From NCBI GenBank assembly GCA_012934845.2, contig WNNJ02001270.1, positions 1-64,000 of the forward strand: 64,000 nucleotides of DNA. Reading direction: 5' to 3'. Positions 43,061 through 54,020 of this stretch are shown in pieces (within the stretch, counting starts at the first letter, position 1; every line of letters starts with the position of its first letter). The notes beneath the pieces are model-generated. The model was not told where the DNA came from, searched no databases, and saw nothing but the letters and a program-made list of their open reading frames with translations. The translations under genes were made by a program, and so were the position numbers. Source of the stretch: Pomphorhynchus laevis. Its lineage: Eukaryota > Acanthocephala > Palaeacanthocephala > Echinorhynchida > Pomphorhynchidae.

Positions 43061-45355
43061 GTGCTACTTGCCAACAACAACGTGTTTGCTACAATCAATA
43101 ACATCGTTGTTACAAGCAATAACATCGTTGTTACAAGCAATAACGTCGTTATTACAAGCAATAACGTCGTTATTACAAGCAATAACGTCGTTATTACAAG
43201 CAATAACGTCGGTGTTGCAAGCAATAACTTCGTTGTTACAATCTATAACGTAGTTGTTGCAAGCAATAACGTAGTTGTTGCAAGCAATAACGTAGTTGTT
43301 GCAAGCAATAACGTAGTTGTTGCAAGCAATAACGTAGTTGTTGCAAGCAATAACGTAGTTGTTACAAGCAATAACGTCATTGTTGCAAGCAATAACGTCA
43401 TTGTTGCAAGCAATAACGTCGGTGTTGCAAGCAATAACGTCGTTGTTGCAAGCAATAACGTCGTTGTTGCAAGCAATAACGTCGTTGTTGCAAGCAATAA
43501 CGTCGTTGTTGCAAGCAATAACGTCGTTGTTGCAAGCAATAACGTCGTTGTTGCAAGCAATAACGTCGTTGTTACAAGCAATAACGTCGTTGTTGCAAGC
43601 AATAACGTCGTTGTTACAAGCAATAATGTCGTTGTTGCAAGCAATAACGTCGTTGTTACAAGCAATAACGTCGTTGTTGCAAGCAATAACGTCGTTGTTG
43701 CAAGCAATAACGTCGTTGTTGCAAGCAATAACGTCGTTGTTGCAAGCAATAACGTCGTTGTTTCAAGCAATAACGTCGTTGTTTCAAGCAATAACGTCGT
43801 TGTTTCAAGCAATAACGTCGTTGTTTCAAGCAATAACGTCGTTGTTTCAAGCAATAACGTCGTTGTTTCAAGCAATAACGTCGTTGTTTCAAGCAATAAC
43901 GTCGTTGTTGCAAGCAATAACGTCGTTGTTGCAAGCAATAACGTCGTTGTTGCAAGCAATAACGTCGTTGTTGCAAGCAATAACGTCGTTGTTGCAAGCA
44001 ATAACGTCGTTGTTGCAAGCAATAACGTCGTTGTTGCAAGCAATAACGTCGTTGTTGCAAGCAATAACGTCGTTGTTGCAAGCAATAACGTCGTTGTTGC
44101 AAGCAATAACGTCGTTGTTGCAAGCAATAACGTCGTTGTTGCAAGCAATAACGTCGTTGTTGCAAGCAATAACGTCGTTGTTGCAAGCAATAACGTCGTT
44201 GTTGCAAGCAATAACGTCGTTGTTGCAAGCAATAACGTCGTTGTTGCAAGCAATAACGTCGTTGTTGCAAGCAATAACGTCGTTGTTGCAAGCAATAACG
44301 TCGTTGTTGCAAGCAATAACGTCGTTGTTGCAAGCAATAACGTCGTTGTTGCAAGCAATAACATCGTTGTTGCAAGCAATAACGTCGTTGTTGCAAGCAA
44401 TAACGTCGTTGTTGCAAGCAATAACGTCGTTGTTGCAAGCAATAACGTCGTTGTTGCAAGCAATAACGTCGTTGTTGCAAGCAATAACGTCGTTGTTGCA
44501 AGCAATAACGTCGTTGTTGCAAGCAATAACGTCGTTGTTGCAAGCAATAACGTCGTTGTTGCAAGCAATAACGTCGTTGTTACAAGCAATAATGTCGTTG
44601 TCGCAAGCAATAACGTCGTTGTTACAAGCAATAATGTCGTTGTCGCAAGCAATAATTTGTTGCAATCAATAACGTAGTTGTTACAAGCAATAATGTCTTT
44701 GTTGCAAGCAATAATGTCTTTGTTGCAAGCAATAACTTTGTTGTTTCAAGCAAAAACTTTGTTGTTTCAAGCAAAAACTTCGTTGTTGCAAATAATAACA
44801 TTTTTGTATACGACAAACGTCCTTATTACATTAATAAAGTAGTTGTTACTAACAGTAGCGTCGCTGGTGCAAGCAAATTCATCGTTGTAGTATGTAATAA
44901 CGTCGTTGTTACAAGAAATAACATCATTATTGCAAGCAATATTGTCTTTGTTGCAAGCAATAAAGTTATTGTTGCTAGCAATAACGTATTTGTTATTATC
45001 AATAACGTCCTCGTTGCAAGCAGTAACGTCTATTTGCAAGCAGTAACGTCCTTGTTGCGATCAATAACGTTATTGTCTAAAGCAATAACGTCATTGAAGC
45101 AATCAATAACGCTATTGCTACGTTGAACTCGCAATTACGTCGTTGTTTAAGATATTACGCTTTTGTGAAATCAATACCCTATTTGTTGCGGGCAATTATA
45201 TTATTGCTGCGAGCAATAATATCGTTGTTCCAATTAATAATGAAGTTGTTGCAAGAAAGAACTTTGTCGCAATCAATAACTATGTAGTTGTGTGCAATAA
45301 AGTCTTTTTTGCAAGTAGTAAAATCATTGTTGCAAGCAATACCTCGTAAATACAT
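43061..45355. repeat. 21-bp minisatellite, ~77 core copies plus decayed edges
   Basis: The unit AACGTCGTTGTTGCAAGCAA(T) repeats from 43061 to about 44700, almost perfectly between 43430 and 44640. The left edge (43061-43430) and right edge (44700-45355) carry older, divergent units in the same phase, many with spacing still in multiples near 21. A sub-block of seven TTTCAAGC variants lies at 43753-43895. 21 is a multiple of three, so every frame on both strands stays open; those frames are not genes. Each unit contains TTGCAA and a near-palindromic AACGTCGTT. Confidence 0.95.
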
Positions 45356-45444
45356 ATTATAAATGTAAATATCTTAATAAGCAATATAATTTTACCAAAA
45401 TGTAATATTTAAATACAATATCATAATTTTATACAATTATATTT

Positions 45445-45641
45445 CATGCTTTGTGACATTGAAATTTTTCATGTGGAAACACTTAACCATTCACAGACTC
45501 AAGTATATAAACAAGCGTACGAACCTGACTGTTTTGATGACGTGTGCTTACAGAGAAGTCAATAGAGAGTGCATGCTCGAGGTTTGAACCCCGTACATAG
45601 AGTTTGCAATGCACACGCCTCCACCATTCGGCCACGCGGGC
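45445..45641 (-). mobile_element. tRNA-derived SINE
   Basis: On the minus strand the 5' end at 45641 begins GCCCGCGTGGCCGAATGG. TGGCCGAATGG (45634-45624) is a good Pol III A box and GGTTCAAACC (45590-45581) a B box, 34 bp apart. The acceptor ends do not pair fully, so this is not a working tRNA gene. The rest is a unique body to about 45445, ending AT-rich. Layout is tRNA head plus body, as in SINEs. The frame at 45483-45665 is not a protein gene. Confidence 0.8.
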
Positions 45642-45659
45642 AATTAGAATATTAATAAA

Positions 45660-46145
45660 TATCACAATGTTTTCATTTTAAAGTAAAATATCAAGTATTA
45701 ATTTTATAAAATCAATTTTAAATAATTTAATTTAGTTACTTTTATCGAAAATGCCTACTTTCTAAGTATGCATTTAGCTTTAATTGATAATAAATTAAAC
45801 GTTTTTGTGATTTTTGGTATTACCGCTGTTAAATGAAATTTATAAGCTCAAAATTTTGTTTGAAAACATATGTATAATTACAATAAATTTTTGTTGTTCG
45901 CTTAATATTTGCCATAAATCTCTTGTAATTAAAAATGTTACTTTATTTATATTGCAAATATGAAATAATACACTTTTAAGTGTTCTTATTTAATAAAGAT
46001 ATATACATGCTATATCTTTACATAATTTACATATTTATTCCTATGCTTACAATAAATTTACTTTAAAATATTTATATGCGAATATGTACAAGCCTTTATA
46101 TTTTATTATTCCTTTGCGTAAAATCATTAACAAAAATATTTATTT
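45660..46145. other. AT-rich tract without a gene
   Basis: Nothing supported. Confidence 0.6.
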
Positions 46146-46149
46146 GATA

Positions 46150-46305
46150 AGAAAAATCCAATATTTTGACGGCACTACGGCACGTCATCTTCAGGGTTGT
46201 AAGTATTTGTTACCAAGATAGTTTAAACAATCTTGATAACAAATACTTACAACCCTGAAGATGACGTGTCATAGTGCCGTTGAAATATTGGATTTTTCTA
46301 ATCAA
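46150..46305. mobile_element. ~140-bp palindrome: opposed PLE terminal repeats
   Basis: The left arm (CCAATATTTTGACGGCACTA, CGGCACGTCATCTTCAGGGT, TGTAAGTATTTGTTACCAAG) is nearly the exact reverse complement of the right arm, with a ~20-bp centre at about 46225. Both arms hold CCTGAAGATGACG, a PLE-terminus core, and GTAAGTATTTGTTACCAAG, also found at 19465-19518. The arms would fold into one very long hairpin. Confidence 0.75.
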
Positions 46306-46309
46306 ATAA

Positions 46310-47285
46310 ATATTCATGTTTCCTTGCCTTTTTGTAATAATTCGGATTGTAAACGAATTTTCTCCATTAACAAAAACCAACATATTCCTTTGCAAAAACA
46401 AACATATTTTTGACAAACTCTTGAATTTTGATTTTTAGTTCTGATATTTGTAATACTATTCTGTAAAGCAGAATAGTATTAGTTAATAGAAGATTAACTT
46501 TCAAATTGAGTTACTAATGAATTACTATACAATATACATACCGTCATTTATAACGATTGCTTTATGAAGTAGATCAGCATCAACATGATGTGTAAACGTT
46601 AAACTCAAATAAGGAAATATTAATGCCTACCGTATTGACATTTGTACTAATGGTACGAATGTCGTTGTTTTATTCCCATAGCAACAATCAAGTAATTACA
46701 ACATAATGTAATTATAACTTAAATAACTTTTCAGTAAAAAAAGACTACTACTTTTTAATTCTGTTATTTGGATTTTTTAATTAAAATCATATTATTTAAG
46801 TAGTTTAAACCTGTAATAATAAATAATGTTATTTGTCGTTAATTCACTATTTTTATTTTAATATGGCAAGTGTCGTTGTAATTATATATTTTACAAATGC
46901 TTAGGTTATGATAAAAATTGATAAAATCGATATATATATATATATATTAACTTCATAAACTTTATATTTTAATAAATCGCGTCTATAGATAAATGATGTG
47001 TGTACAAAAATATTTCAAATTTATAGTTTTCTACATTATCTATGTATTAAATACATATATTTTGATTATATAGTTCAAGTTAATCATCTATATTTTGTTC
47101 AAACCTATTTCAAACCAACTTTGTAATTAGGCATCCATTCAGAACGCACCTGCTTTTTAGTTCAAAATCAGAAAAAGCAAAACTTAAATTTCGACGGGAT
47201 AATATTCCTGATTTGCAATTATATGGGTCGTAATATTAGTTTATATATCACAATTTATAAATTGATATTTTTATTGACGAATAAA
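46310..47285. other. AT-rich tract without a gene
   Basis: Nothing supported apart from a TA run at 46932-46948. Confidence 0.55.
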
Positions 47286-47289
47286 GAGA

Positions 47290-47425
47290 ATGGTCAGATC
47301 AGATAACTGAGTCTACGTATTTTATAATATATATAAATAAATAATAATAAATTATATAAGATTTTATACAATTTATATTAATATCAAGTTAAAATTTAAA
47401 ATTGAAATTTAAAATAAAAGTCACT
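47290..47425 (+). repeat. Dispersed AT-rich repeat, copy
   Basis: GGTCAGATCAGATAACTGAG, TCTACGTATTTTATAATATA and TTAAAATTGAAATTTAAAAT place it with the family at 32.5-33.4 kb. Confidence 0.7.
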
Positions 47426-47704
47426 TTAAAATAAGATATCTTATCTATTCAATTAACACTGCCATCAATGTATTAAATAAATTGTTAATTAAGTAATTTC
47501 TCGTAATTAGTTGTAAATAGCAATTTGAAAGATCATACAATTATTTATATGTAATATTGAAATCGTATATTTATAGAAATCAAATATTTGAGTATAAAAT
47601 AATTGTGATTTTAAATTTATTTATATTAGAATCAAGTATAAAAGCACTGATGCTAATGGCATGACAATGACATTTAAAAAATATTAAAAAAATATTTATT
47701 TTAA

Positions 47705-48000
47705 CGTGGCAAAATGCGTGACAGCGCACACACAAACAAAAATGTAAATCATGTGTCGAGAAGGTGTGAACGGAGGAGGTGTTTGAATGTGAGAAAGGAG
47801 GGAGCGTGGCGGACGTCGAGAGGGAGTTGATTACAGGAGAGTAAGGCGGCGACGAGGAAGGATCGAAGACCGTAGTTGTTGGAGTAATTAGGAACGTGGA
47901 GTAAGAGGGTATGACAGGAACGAAGCGATAGCGAGGTGGTGCGAGTATCGTCTAAGAAAGGAAGGTTGATGAACGATGGGGATCCGACAGCGATGAGACG
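47705..48000 (-). mobile_element. CR1/L2-like LINE, 3' end fragment
   Basis: The minus strand reads ACTCCAACAACTACGGTCTT, CGATCCTTCCTCGTCGCC, then CTCTCGACGTCCGCCACGCT and ACACATGATTTACATTTTTG. It matches 24330-24560 and 27165-27370 in order. The GC-rich island stands out against the flanks. Confidence 0.75.
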
Positions 48001-48009
48001 ATATTCTTA

Positions 48010-49010
48010 ATATAAAAATATTAAGAATCAGCGATACTTGATCACTAAACATAATAAGCAATTTTTTATATCACATGTACGGAAATACAATTGATTGACT
48101 GTAAATATATATTTGAGCTGGCGTTTTAAGCAATTAATTTTGTTTTTTAAAAATCAACATTAGCTTAAATATAATTTGATTAAGATATTTCATCGATCTT
48201 TTAATTTAGCTATAATGTAGATTATGACATAAACATAATTTTAAAAGATAAGCATAATAAGTTAGATAGCTTTTTGGAAGTCGTTAAGCCTTAGACCCGA
48301 TATTATGTATTTTACATGTTTCGCTTCAATTTCATTCTATTGGAAAAATTGCTATTATTTTGTACAACGGAATGTGCTAAATGAAAATATAACCTTAATG
48401 ATTAGCATATTGTTCACTTGACCTCTGATAGCATTCAGTTAACTTTAGAAATTAGCTCAATCGATTAAAAAATCTAAGGAATTCTTGATAAATTCACAAA
48501 TAAGTGTTGAACTCAATTTCATTTCTCACTTTAAATATTTTGCTGCTATTTTGTTCGTTGAGAGCGACATATTAAAATGAAAGAGTATCATTGTTAAAAA
48601 ATTAATAGTAATCGATTAAATTAAATTTGTGTTTTTATTGTTTATTTTCGAAATTTGTTTTAATAATTTTGAAATTAAATTTATGACTCATCACATTTGA
48701 TAGAAGTGTAAAAAATGCCAGAAATTGTTTTCCGTGACTTTCCGATAGAAACCATCGCAATAAAATTCACGTAAATATAAGTTTCTAAGAATTAACAAAT
48801 AAACAGGAAAAAATTTCAAATTATAGTTACTAATTTTGATGTTTATACGACATATTTTAAATAAGCAATTTCAATCGAGTTTTGGCGTCAAAGTTCTGAC
48901 ATGGATAATGAGCATAAAATTACATTAGATGTAATGCAGAAGTTTGATTTCTAAAAATATTAGTGTTTAACGATGCTGCTTAAAAGATTCCAAATTAAAA
49001 GCAAACCAAC
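48010..49010. other. AT-rich tract without a gene
   Basis: Nothing supported. Confidence 0.6.
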
Positions 49011-49012
49011 AA

Positions 49013-49745
49013 CAATTTCTTGACAAGAAAACAAATAATTAAAATTTTTCCCTGTCAGCCACTGGTATGGTGGTCAACCACTGGTCCGGTGTCGGGTCGT
49101 GTAGGCAGTGCACAAACCAAACTACTCCAAACATCGCGATCCTGGGCGAAAGACCAGGTTCTCTTTCAGATAGCACAAGGCAATCTTCGACAAGTTTCGA
49201 GATTTGATCTCTCCACCTGTATCGAGGTATACTTCAAGGTCTCTTTCTAGGAAGTCCGGCCTGGAAAACATTCTGAAGAAGATGACCCTAGACATTGTAA
49301 GAACGTGTCCTAGCTACCTCAACTGACTTTCTTCGATGTGGATAAGCAGCGACTTTATTTCGAATCCATTCCGGATGACCGAATTCCTAACCTTATCTCG
49401 AAGGCTAATACCGACGACACCGCGAAGGAACCTGATTTCGTCGCATGTATCCGAGATATTATCATTTCGGTCATAACCTAAAATTCATGACCATAGGTTA
49501 AGATAGGAACGAAGATTGCGTAGTAAATTGAAAGCTTAGCCGGAAGACTCAACTCCCGCTTCACCAAGACAGACCTGTACAAAGAACGCATTGCTGCGTT
49601 AGCTGCACAAATCCGCTTCTCAATCTCCTTGATGCTCCTGCCGTCCCTCGAGAACAATACCCCAAGATACTTGAAATCCTCCACATCAAGAAGAACCTTT
49701 TCCCTATCCGGATTGACATTGCAAAAAGCAATGTCAATCTAAAAG
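49013..49745 (-). mobile_element. LINE 3' end, 5' truncated (same family as 7.9-11.4 kb)
   Basis: Minus strand 49684-49478 reads MEDFKYLGVLFSRDGRSIKE, IEKRICAANAAMRSLYRSVL and LPAKLSIYYAIFVPILTYGH. This is the same RT C-terminal block as 10700-10900. It ends with TTTCTTGTCAAGAAATTGTT at 49013-49035, the same 3' terminus as at 11335-11355. Only the RT C-terminus and 3' UTR remain. Confidence 0.82.
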
Positions 49746-49749
49746 CAAG

Positions 49750-50206
49750 CCAGTATCATTTATTTTTAGTTAAAAATAGTTATTTTTAATATTTTTTATT
49801 GTAAACTTTAAATATGTATATTTAAATAAGCATTTATTCCTCAAGCATCCACCATTATTTCGTAATAATAAAGATTTTATAAAAAAATACAACCGTATGT
49901 GGAAATTTTTTTGTCACAAATTAGAATATATAAGCAAAAATCGAAGGATAAGTACCACATAAGGAGAGGATTCTAGCAGACGGAGGCCAGCGGTCTTATC
50001 GCATGATCTCCATACCTCCCTTCTGTTCGAACACATCACATCCTTCAAAGCTTTGTTCTTCCAGTCTAAAGGGGCCTTTCACTGCCCGTCTTCTTAAAAG
50101 ACTTACGCTTCCGAACTCCACACCGCATCCAAGACCATCGCAGGTGAGACACCTTCGGAACTTAGCAGAGTAGTTTAGTGGTACTAAGTTTGCTTTGTAG
50201 TAAGGA
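49750..50206. other. Intergenic tract
   Basis: 49975-50200 has higher GC and some coding-like feel but I found no convincing frame. Confidence 0.4.
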
Positions 50207-51016
50207 TTATTTTCTTTTGAATTTCCAACACGTTACTGTATCAGAAGAACAACCACAACCGGAAGCCTCAAGCCTTTTTAGAACCATTCTTTTTTCCACA
50301 CTACAGCAGTAGTAATTTCCAGAATCGTTGTTGTCCTCCATAAGCGCTATAGTCGCAAGGTAGTCATTCCCATAACCGTTGCAGTCATTGCTTCTGTTAT
50401 CTGATAGAACATTAATTACACCGACAATATTAAAGGTATCTACAGTGTTAACCTCTGAACTATAAGCCCAGGTGTCCTCACAATCCTGATCACTGTCGTT
50501 TCCAGTTCTGCTATCAGTAAGAGCATCATCACACTCTTTTTCGGTTTCGATTCTGTTATCAGACAAGTCTTTAGATCGTTCATCTGCATCATCGATAGAT
50601 CCCACGTCCTCTATCAGCGCTATAGTCGCAAGGTAGTCATTCCCATAACCGTTGCAGTCATTGCTTATGTTATCTGATAGAACATTAATTACACCAACGA
50701 TATTAAAGGTATCTACAGTGTCAACCTCTGAACTATAAGCCCAGGTATCCTTACAATCCTCATCACTGTCGTTTCCAGTTCTGCTATCAATAAGAGCATC
50801 ATCACACTCTCTTTCGGTTTCGATTATGTTATCAGACAAGTCTTCAGATCGTTCATCTGCATCGTCGATAGATCCAACGTTAATTTCTCCATCAGGTTTC
50901 GATTTTGTTATCAGACAAGTCTTCAGATCGTTCATCTGCATTGTCGATAGATCACACGTTAATTTCTCCATGAACATATACAGTGCCATCACTGCCCTCG
51001 ATAAATACTTTATCAC
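50207..51016 (-). CDS. Acidic tandem-repeat protein, part of a disturbed gene
   Basis: The open frame has two 91-residue repeats (273-bp period; 50335-50607 and 50608-50880). Each begins VGSIDDADERS.DLSDN, has ECDDAL.DSRTGNDSD, then DTWAYSSEV.TVDTFNIVGV and NDCNGYGNDYLATIAL. The C-terminus is NNDSGNYYCCSVEKRMVLKR, ending CGCSSDTVTCWKFKRK. It is strongly acidic with Cys at the end; no membrane segment. The repeat units keep frame and sequence, which suggests coding selection or a recent duplication. The start at 51016 is doubtful: the first ~40 residues (to KSKPD) are read out of frame through a 79-bp tandem duplication (50877-51035 zone). I do not recognise the family. Confidence 0.45.
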   Translation of the reverse strand: MIKYLSRAVMALYMFMEKLTCDLSTMQMNDLKTCLITKSKPDGEINVGSIDDADERSEDLSDNIIETERECDDALIDSRTGNDSDEDCKDTWAYSSEVDTVDTFNIVGVINVLSDNISNDCNGYGNDYLATIALIEDVGSIDDADERSKDLSDNRIETEKECDDALTDSRTGNDSDQDCEDTWAYSSEVNTVDTFNIVGVINVLSDNRSNDCNGYGNDYLATIALMEDNNDSGNYYCCSVEKRMVLKRLEASGCGCSSDTVTCWKFKRK

Positions 51017-51243
51017 AATCGTAACCTACGAACCCCTGGAAGTTGACTTCGACATGGTCAATGTAAAAAACGCAAAACACCAATCGAATTGAGAAAATCC
51101 AACAAGGAATGTTTAAGAGAGCGTACCAAGCATTCAGAAAAATCCTCTCGATCATCCACAGTATCACCCTAACGACTGTCCAGCGTTGGCCATGCCTTCA
51201 AGAACAATTCGTAATCATAATTCATTAGACCACCGTCCCCCAT
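50955..51243 (-). pseudogene. Likely 5' part of the acidic-repeat gene, in other frames
   Basis: From an ATG at 51243 the minus strand reads MGDGGLMNYDYELFLKAWPT, LDSR, a stop, GDTVDDREDFSECLVRSLKH and LLDFLNSIGVLRFLH. It then continues in a second frame with DHVEVNFQGFVGYDCDKVFI and EGSDGTVYVHGEINV. The latter runs straight into the SIDNADERSEDLSDN block of the repeat protein. The composition looks genuinely coding. One stop and at least two frame changes separate the parts, so it is either a pseudogene or carries small unseen introns. Confidence 0.4.
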
Positions 51244-51884
51244 AGTTGTTTTTTTAAGTTACTAAGCAATCCTTTTGAAGCTCCGACGTGCACAATTTGT
51301 CGTTGTAATCATTATTTCGTGATAATATAAAAGTAAAAGCGGGTATATTTGTATTTCAAGATTTTTTATCAACAAGCACATGTACAAATATATTTGCGGT
51401 ACATCATCTCGTTTCTGAAAGCCGTAAAAAATGTGCACGTCAGAGCTATCAAAAGATTTTCATCCGAGAATCGATTTAGCTTTTTCAATGGAATTCACTG
51501 GTAATGGTAAGATATTAAACTCATCTATTGTAAATCATGACTTAAAGGAAAGCGATTTGTTGTCTATGTTTTCAAAAGAGTCGGGGGTACTTCCCCTATT
51601 CCGAAACTTCAGAATCTAGCATTAATTTCATTTACAAAGCCTCTGGAGAGGCACAAATTATTCAACCTGTTTCTAAGAGACTTAATGAAACTATATAATA
51701 ATAGAGTTATTTTCAACTCTGTACGATTCTATGAGACAACGATCAAAATTTCGTTTGTAAGCACGGACCTAATGTACGAATTTGACAGATTTTTTGCGAA
51801 AAATCTAACCCACTTGGGTTCTTTTGAATCAAAGCCTATACAGGCGACACTAAAAATAGGCAATTTCCCCCTCAGCTTGATGAG

Positions 51885-52276
51885 GAGGACATACAGTCGT
51901 TAAAACAGATATTTAAAATTCATTTCGTGCGTACAGTCAAATCCAAATCCGGAAAATATTTGTCCATTGCTTTCTGCAATACGGATGTTGATATAGCGAA
52001 CACCCTTTCGAACTTCGCCTCCAATCCCTTCCTGGGGTATAATCTTAAGTTCTCAATTATTGAGACATACAGTCGTTAAAAGGACTGTATGTTAGAGGAC
52101 ATACAGTCGTTAAAACAGGTATTTAAAATTCATTCCGTGCGTACAGTCAAATCCAAATCCGGAAAATATTTGTCCATTGCTTTCTGCAATACGGATGTTG
52201 ATATAGCGAACACCCTTTCGAACTTTGCTTCCAATCCCTTCCTGGGGTATAATCTTAAGTTCTCAATTATTGAACA
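51885..52276 (+). repeat. 210-bp tandem duplication inside J1 ORF1
   Basis: GAGGACATACAGTCGTTAAA through GGGGTATAATCTTAAGTTCT occurs at 51885-52066 and again at 52095-52276, nearly identical. 210 bp keeps frame. The two differ at only a few bases, so the duplication is young relative to the LINE. Confidence 0.92.
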
Positions 52277-52294
52277 GGATGACAAGACGTACCC

Positions 52295-52590
52295 CGATTG
52301 CAACGTGTGCTACTTGTAGGGCCACTAGAGGTTGTCCTGTACTTCCAAGTGTATATGTGGGGTGTGTAGCTCGGACTGCTACACAGTCCGAGCAACTGTG
52401 TCCAACACAGTCCTACACAGTCCAACTGTGTCCTACACAGTCCGATTGCAACGTGTGCTACTTGTAGGGCCACTAGAGGTCGTCCTGTACTTCCAAGTGT
52501 ATATGTGGGGTGTGTAGCTCGGACTGCTACACAGTCCGAGTCAAGTGTATATGTAAGGTGTGTAGCTCGGACTGCTGTGACAGCTTACGG
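52295..52590 (+). repeat. Nested duplications with a 9-bp-stem hairpin in J1
   Basis: GATTGCAACGTGTGCTACTT recurs after 149 bp (52295, 52444). Both copies contain CTCGGACTGCTACACAGTCC and GAG, a perfect hairpin (CTCGGACTG/CAGTCCGAG). TGTGTAGCTCGGACTGCT appears a third time at 52559. Extra CACAGTCC.ACTGTGTCC units lie at 52385-52445. Confidence 0.9.
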
Positions 52591-52604
52591 AAGGTGAGAA
52601 ATGC

Positions 52605-53078
52605 ATGGCTACCCCAGTCTGCAAAAATTGTTTTGGTAGCCATCCCGCATGGTCCAAAAGATGTAAGTTCTTCAAAGCTTATCAAAGTCCCTTCTCAAGT
52701 CCTTCACGTTCCAGTCCACCCTCTGATTATTCCGCGGTGGCTTCTGTCTCCTCACACAGAACGTCCAACAAAGATATTTTGCAGTTATTGGACTCAAATA
52801 AAAAGTTAATTTTAGCCGAGTTAGAGAGTATGATCGTTCAACTGGTTTCTGCCCTTTGTGGATCTTCAAATACGAAGTCGATGCCACTTGGAAGCATGCC
52901 TAAATCTAAGAAGCGTGGGGCTTCGGCTAAATCAGTGTCCCCACTGAAGATTGGTAAATTATTGCAGCAGAAGGTGGCCGCCTCATCTCTAGGAGATGAA
53001 GATATTGACCAGGGGGTTCCGACCCTGATCGGGGCTAGTGGTGGGAAAGGCAACCTTCCCGCACCTAGCTCTGTCTAG
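52605..53078 (+). pseudogene. J1 ORF1 C-terminal part with zinc knuckle
   Basis: 157-residue open frame: MATPVCKNCFGSHPAWSKRC (knuckle CX2CX3HX6C), then SPPSDYSAVASVSSHR, KDILQLLDSNKKLILAELES and a basic SMPKSKKRGASAKS tract. Nucleic-acid-binding ORF1 protein of the LINE; the N-terminal part lies in other frames. Confidence 0.65.
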
Positions 53079-54020
53079 GTTGGCTTCCACCGTCCAACTT
53101 ATCTATACAATGGTGAGTAAGCCCGAGTTTTTTTCACTGAATATCCTTCAGTGGAATTCGGGAGGTGCTTCTGCCACTAGACTTTTATCTGGTAGAGACG
53201 CAGATGTTTTAGTCCTTCAGGAGACGCGGTCTAACCGTCTCCCCCAGGACATTACTCGATTTATCCCAAAGCACATTTGTTCCCACTATACTCCGTATAT
53301 AACCCCTCCTCACTCCTCTTCATCTTAAGGACTCTTGACCTTAGTTAAGTGCTCATTATGGTCCTCCCTCTGGCTAAATTACTCTTGTCCACCCGTCTTG
53401 TTTAGTAGTTTCACTCGTTAAAAACGGTAAACGCCTCAGTCTAGCCAATGTCTATATCCAGTCAGGGGAGATTCACAAGAACCGTGACCTCCTGGATGGT
53501 ATTATCGATAGCGGCTATGCCATGGTACTTGGTGACTTTAACGACATAAATGGTCGTTGGATTAATGCATCACTCCGCAGAGCCAGGAACGCTTATCTTA
53601 TTCACAAACCACCGTCCCCCACCTTTCATTGCACAACAACGAATTCAGTCCTCGACTTATTACTGCTCGATAAGAGGTGGTTGTTAAAACTCTTCTGTAC
53701 GGAGCAATCGCAACATCATCTGTCCACCTCTCATGATCTAATTCGCTGGCGGATAGAAGAGGATACGCTGCTTCGTAGAAGATTCCACTTTGACCCGATC
53801 AGAGTGGCTTTCTTCCAGGCAGCTATCCAACGCTTCCCCCGAATTGGTAATGAGAGTCTAACCGAATTTAATTCCTACCTATCTTCACGAGCTACCGCGT
53901 TGCTTTCGACAATCTATAAAGGTTGCATTTTCAGTCCCACTCCGACAAAACTCAAGGTCCTAGCTAAACTACTGAACCTACCTAATCTCTCTTCGTCCGC
54001 CAGACAGAAACTCGAATGAA
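53038..54020 (+). pseudogene. J1 ORF2 endonuclease, broken
   Basis: 53110-53328: NILQWNSGGASATRLL, DADVLVLQETRSNRLPQ (catalytic Glu in LQET). 53522-54019: MVLGDFNDINGRWINASLRR, then HHLSTSHDLIRWRIEED (SDH-type motif). APE-type endonuclease of Jockey/R1-like LINEs. Split by stops between 53328 and 53522. Confidence 0.78.

Noticed and set aside
43061-44677. Long open frames (up to 538 aa) on both strands in the minisatellite
   Set aside because: The 21-bp unit lacks stops in any frame, so all frames are open by arithmetic; they encode only 7-residue repeats and start at non-ATG codons.
43061-45355. CRISPR array
   Set aside because: Units are contiguous with no unique spacers, and the DNA is plainly eukaryotic.
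45483-45665. 60-aa ORF as a protein, or a working tRNA gene
   Set aside because: The frame lies over a SINE head; the tRNA-like part lacks acceptor-stem pairing and a normal anticodon arm.
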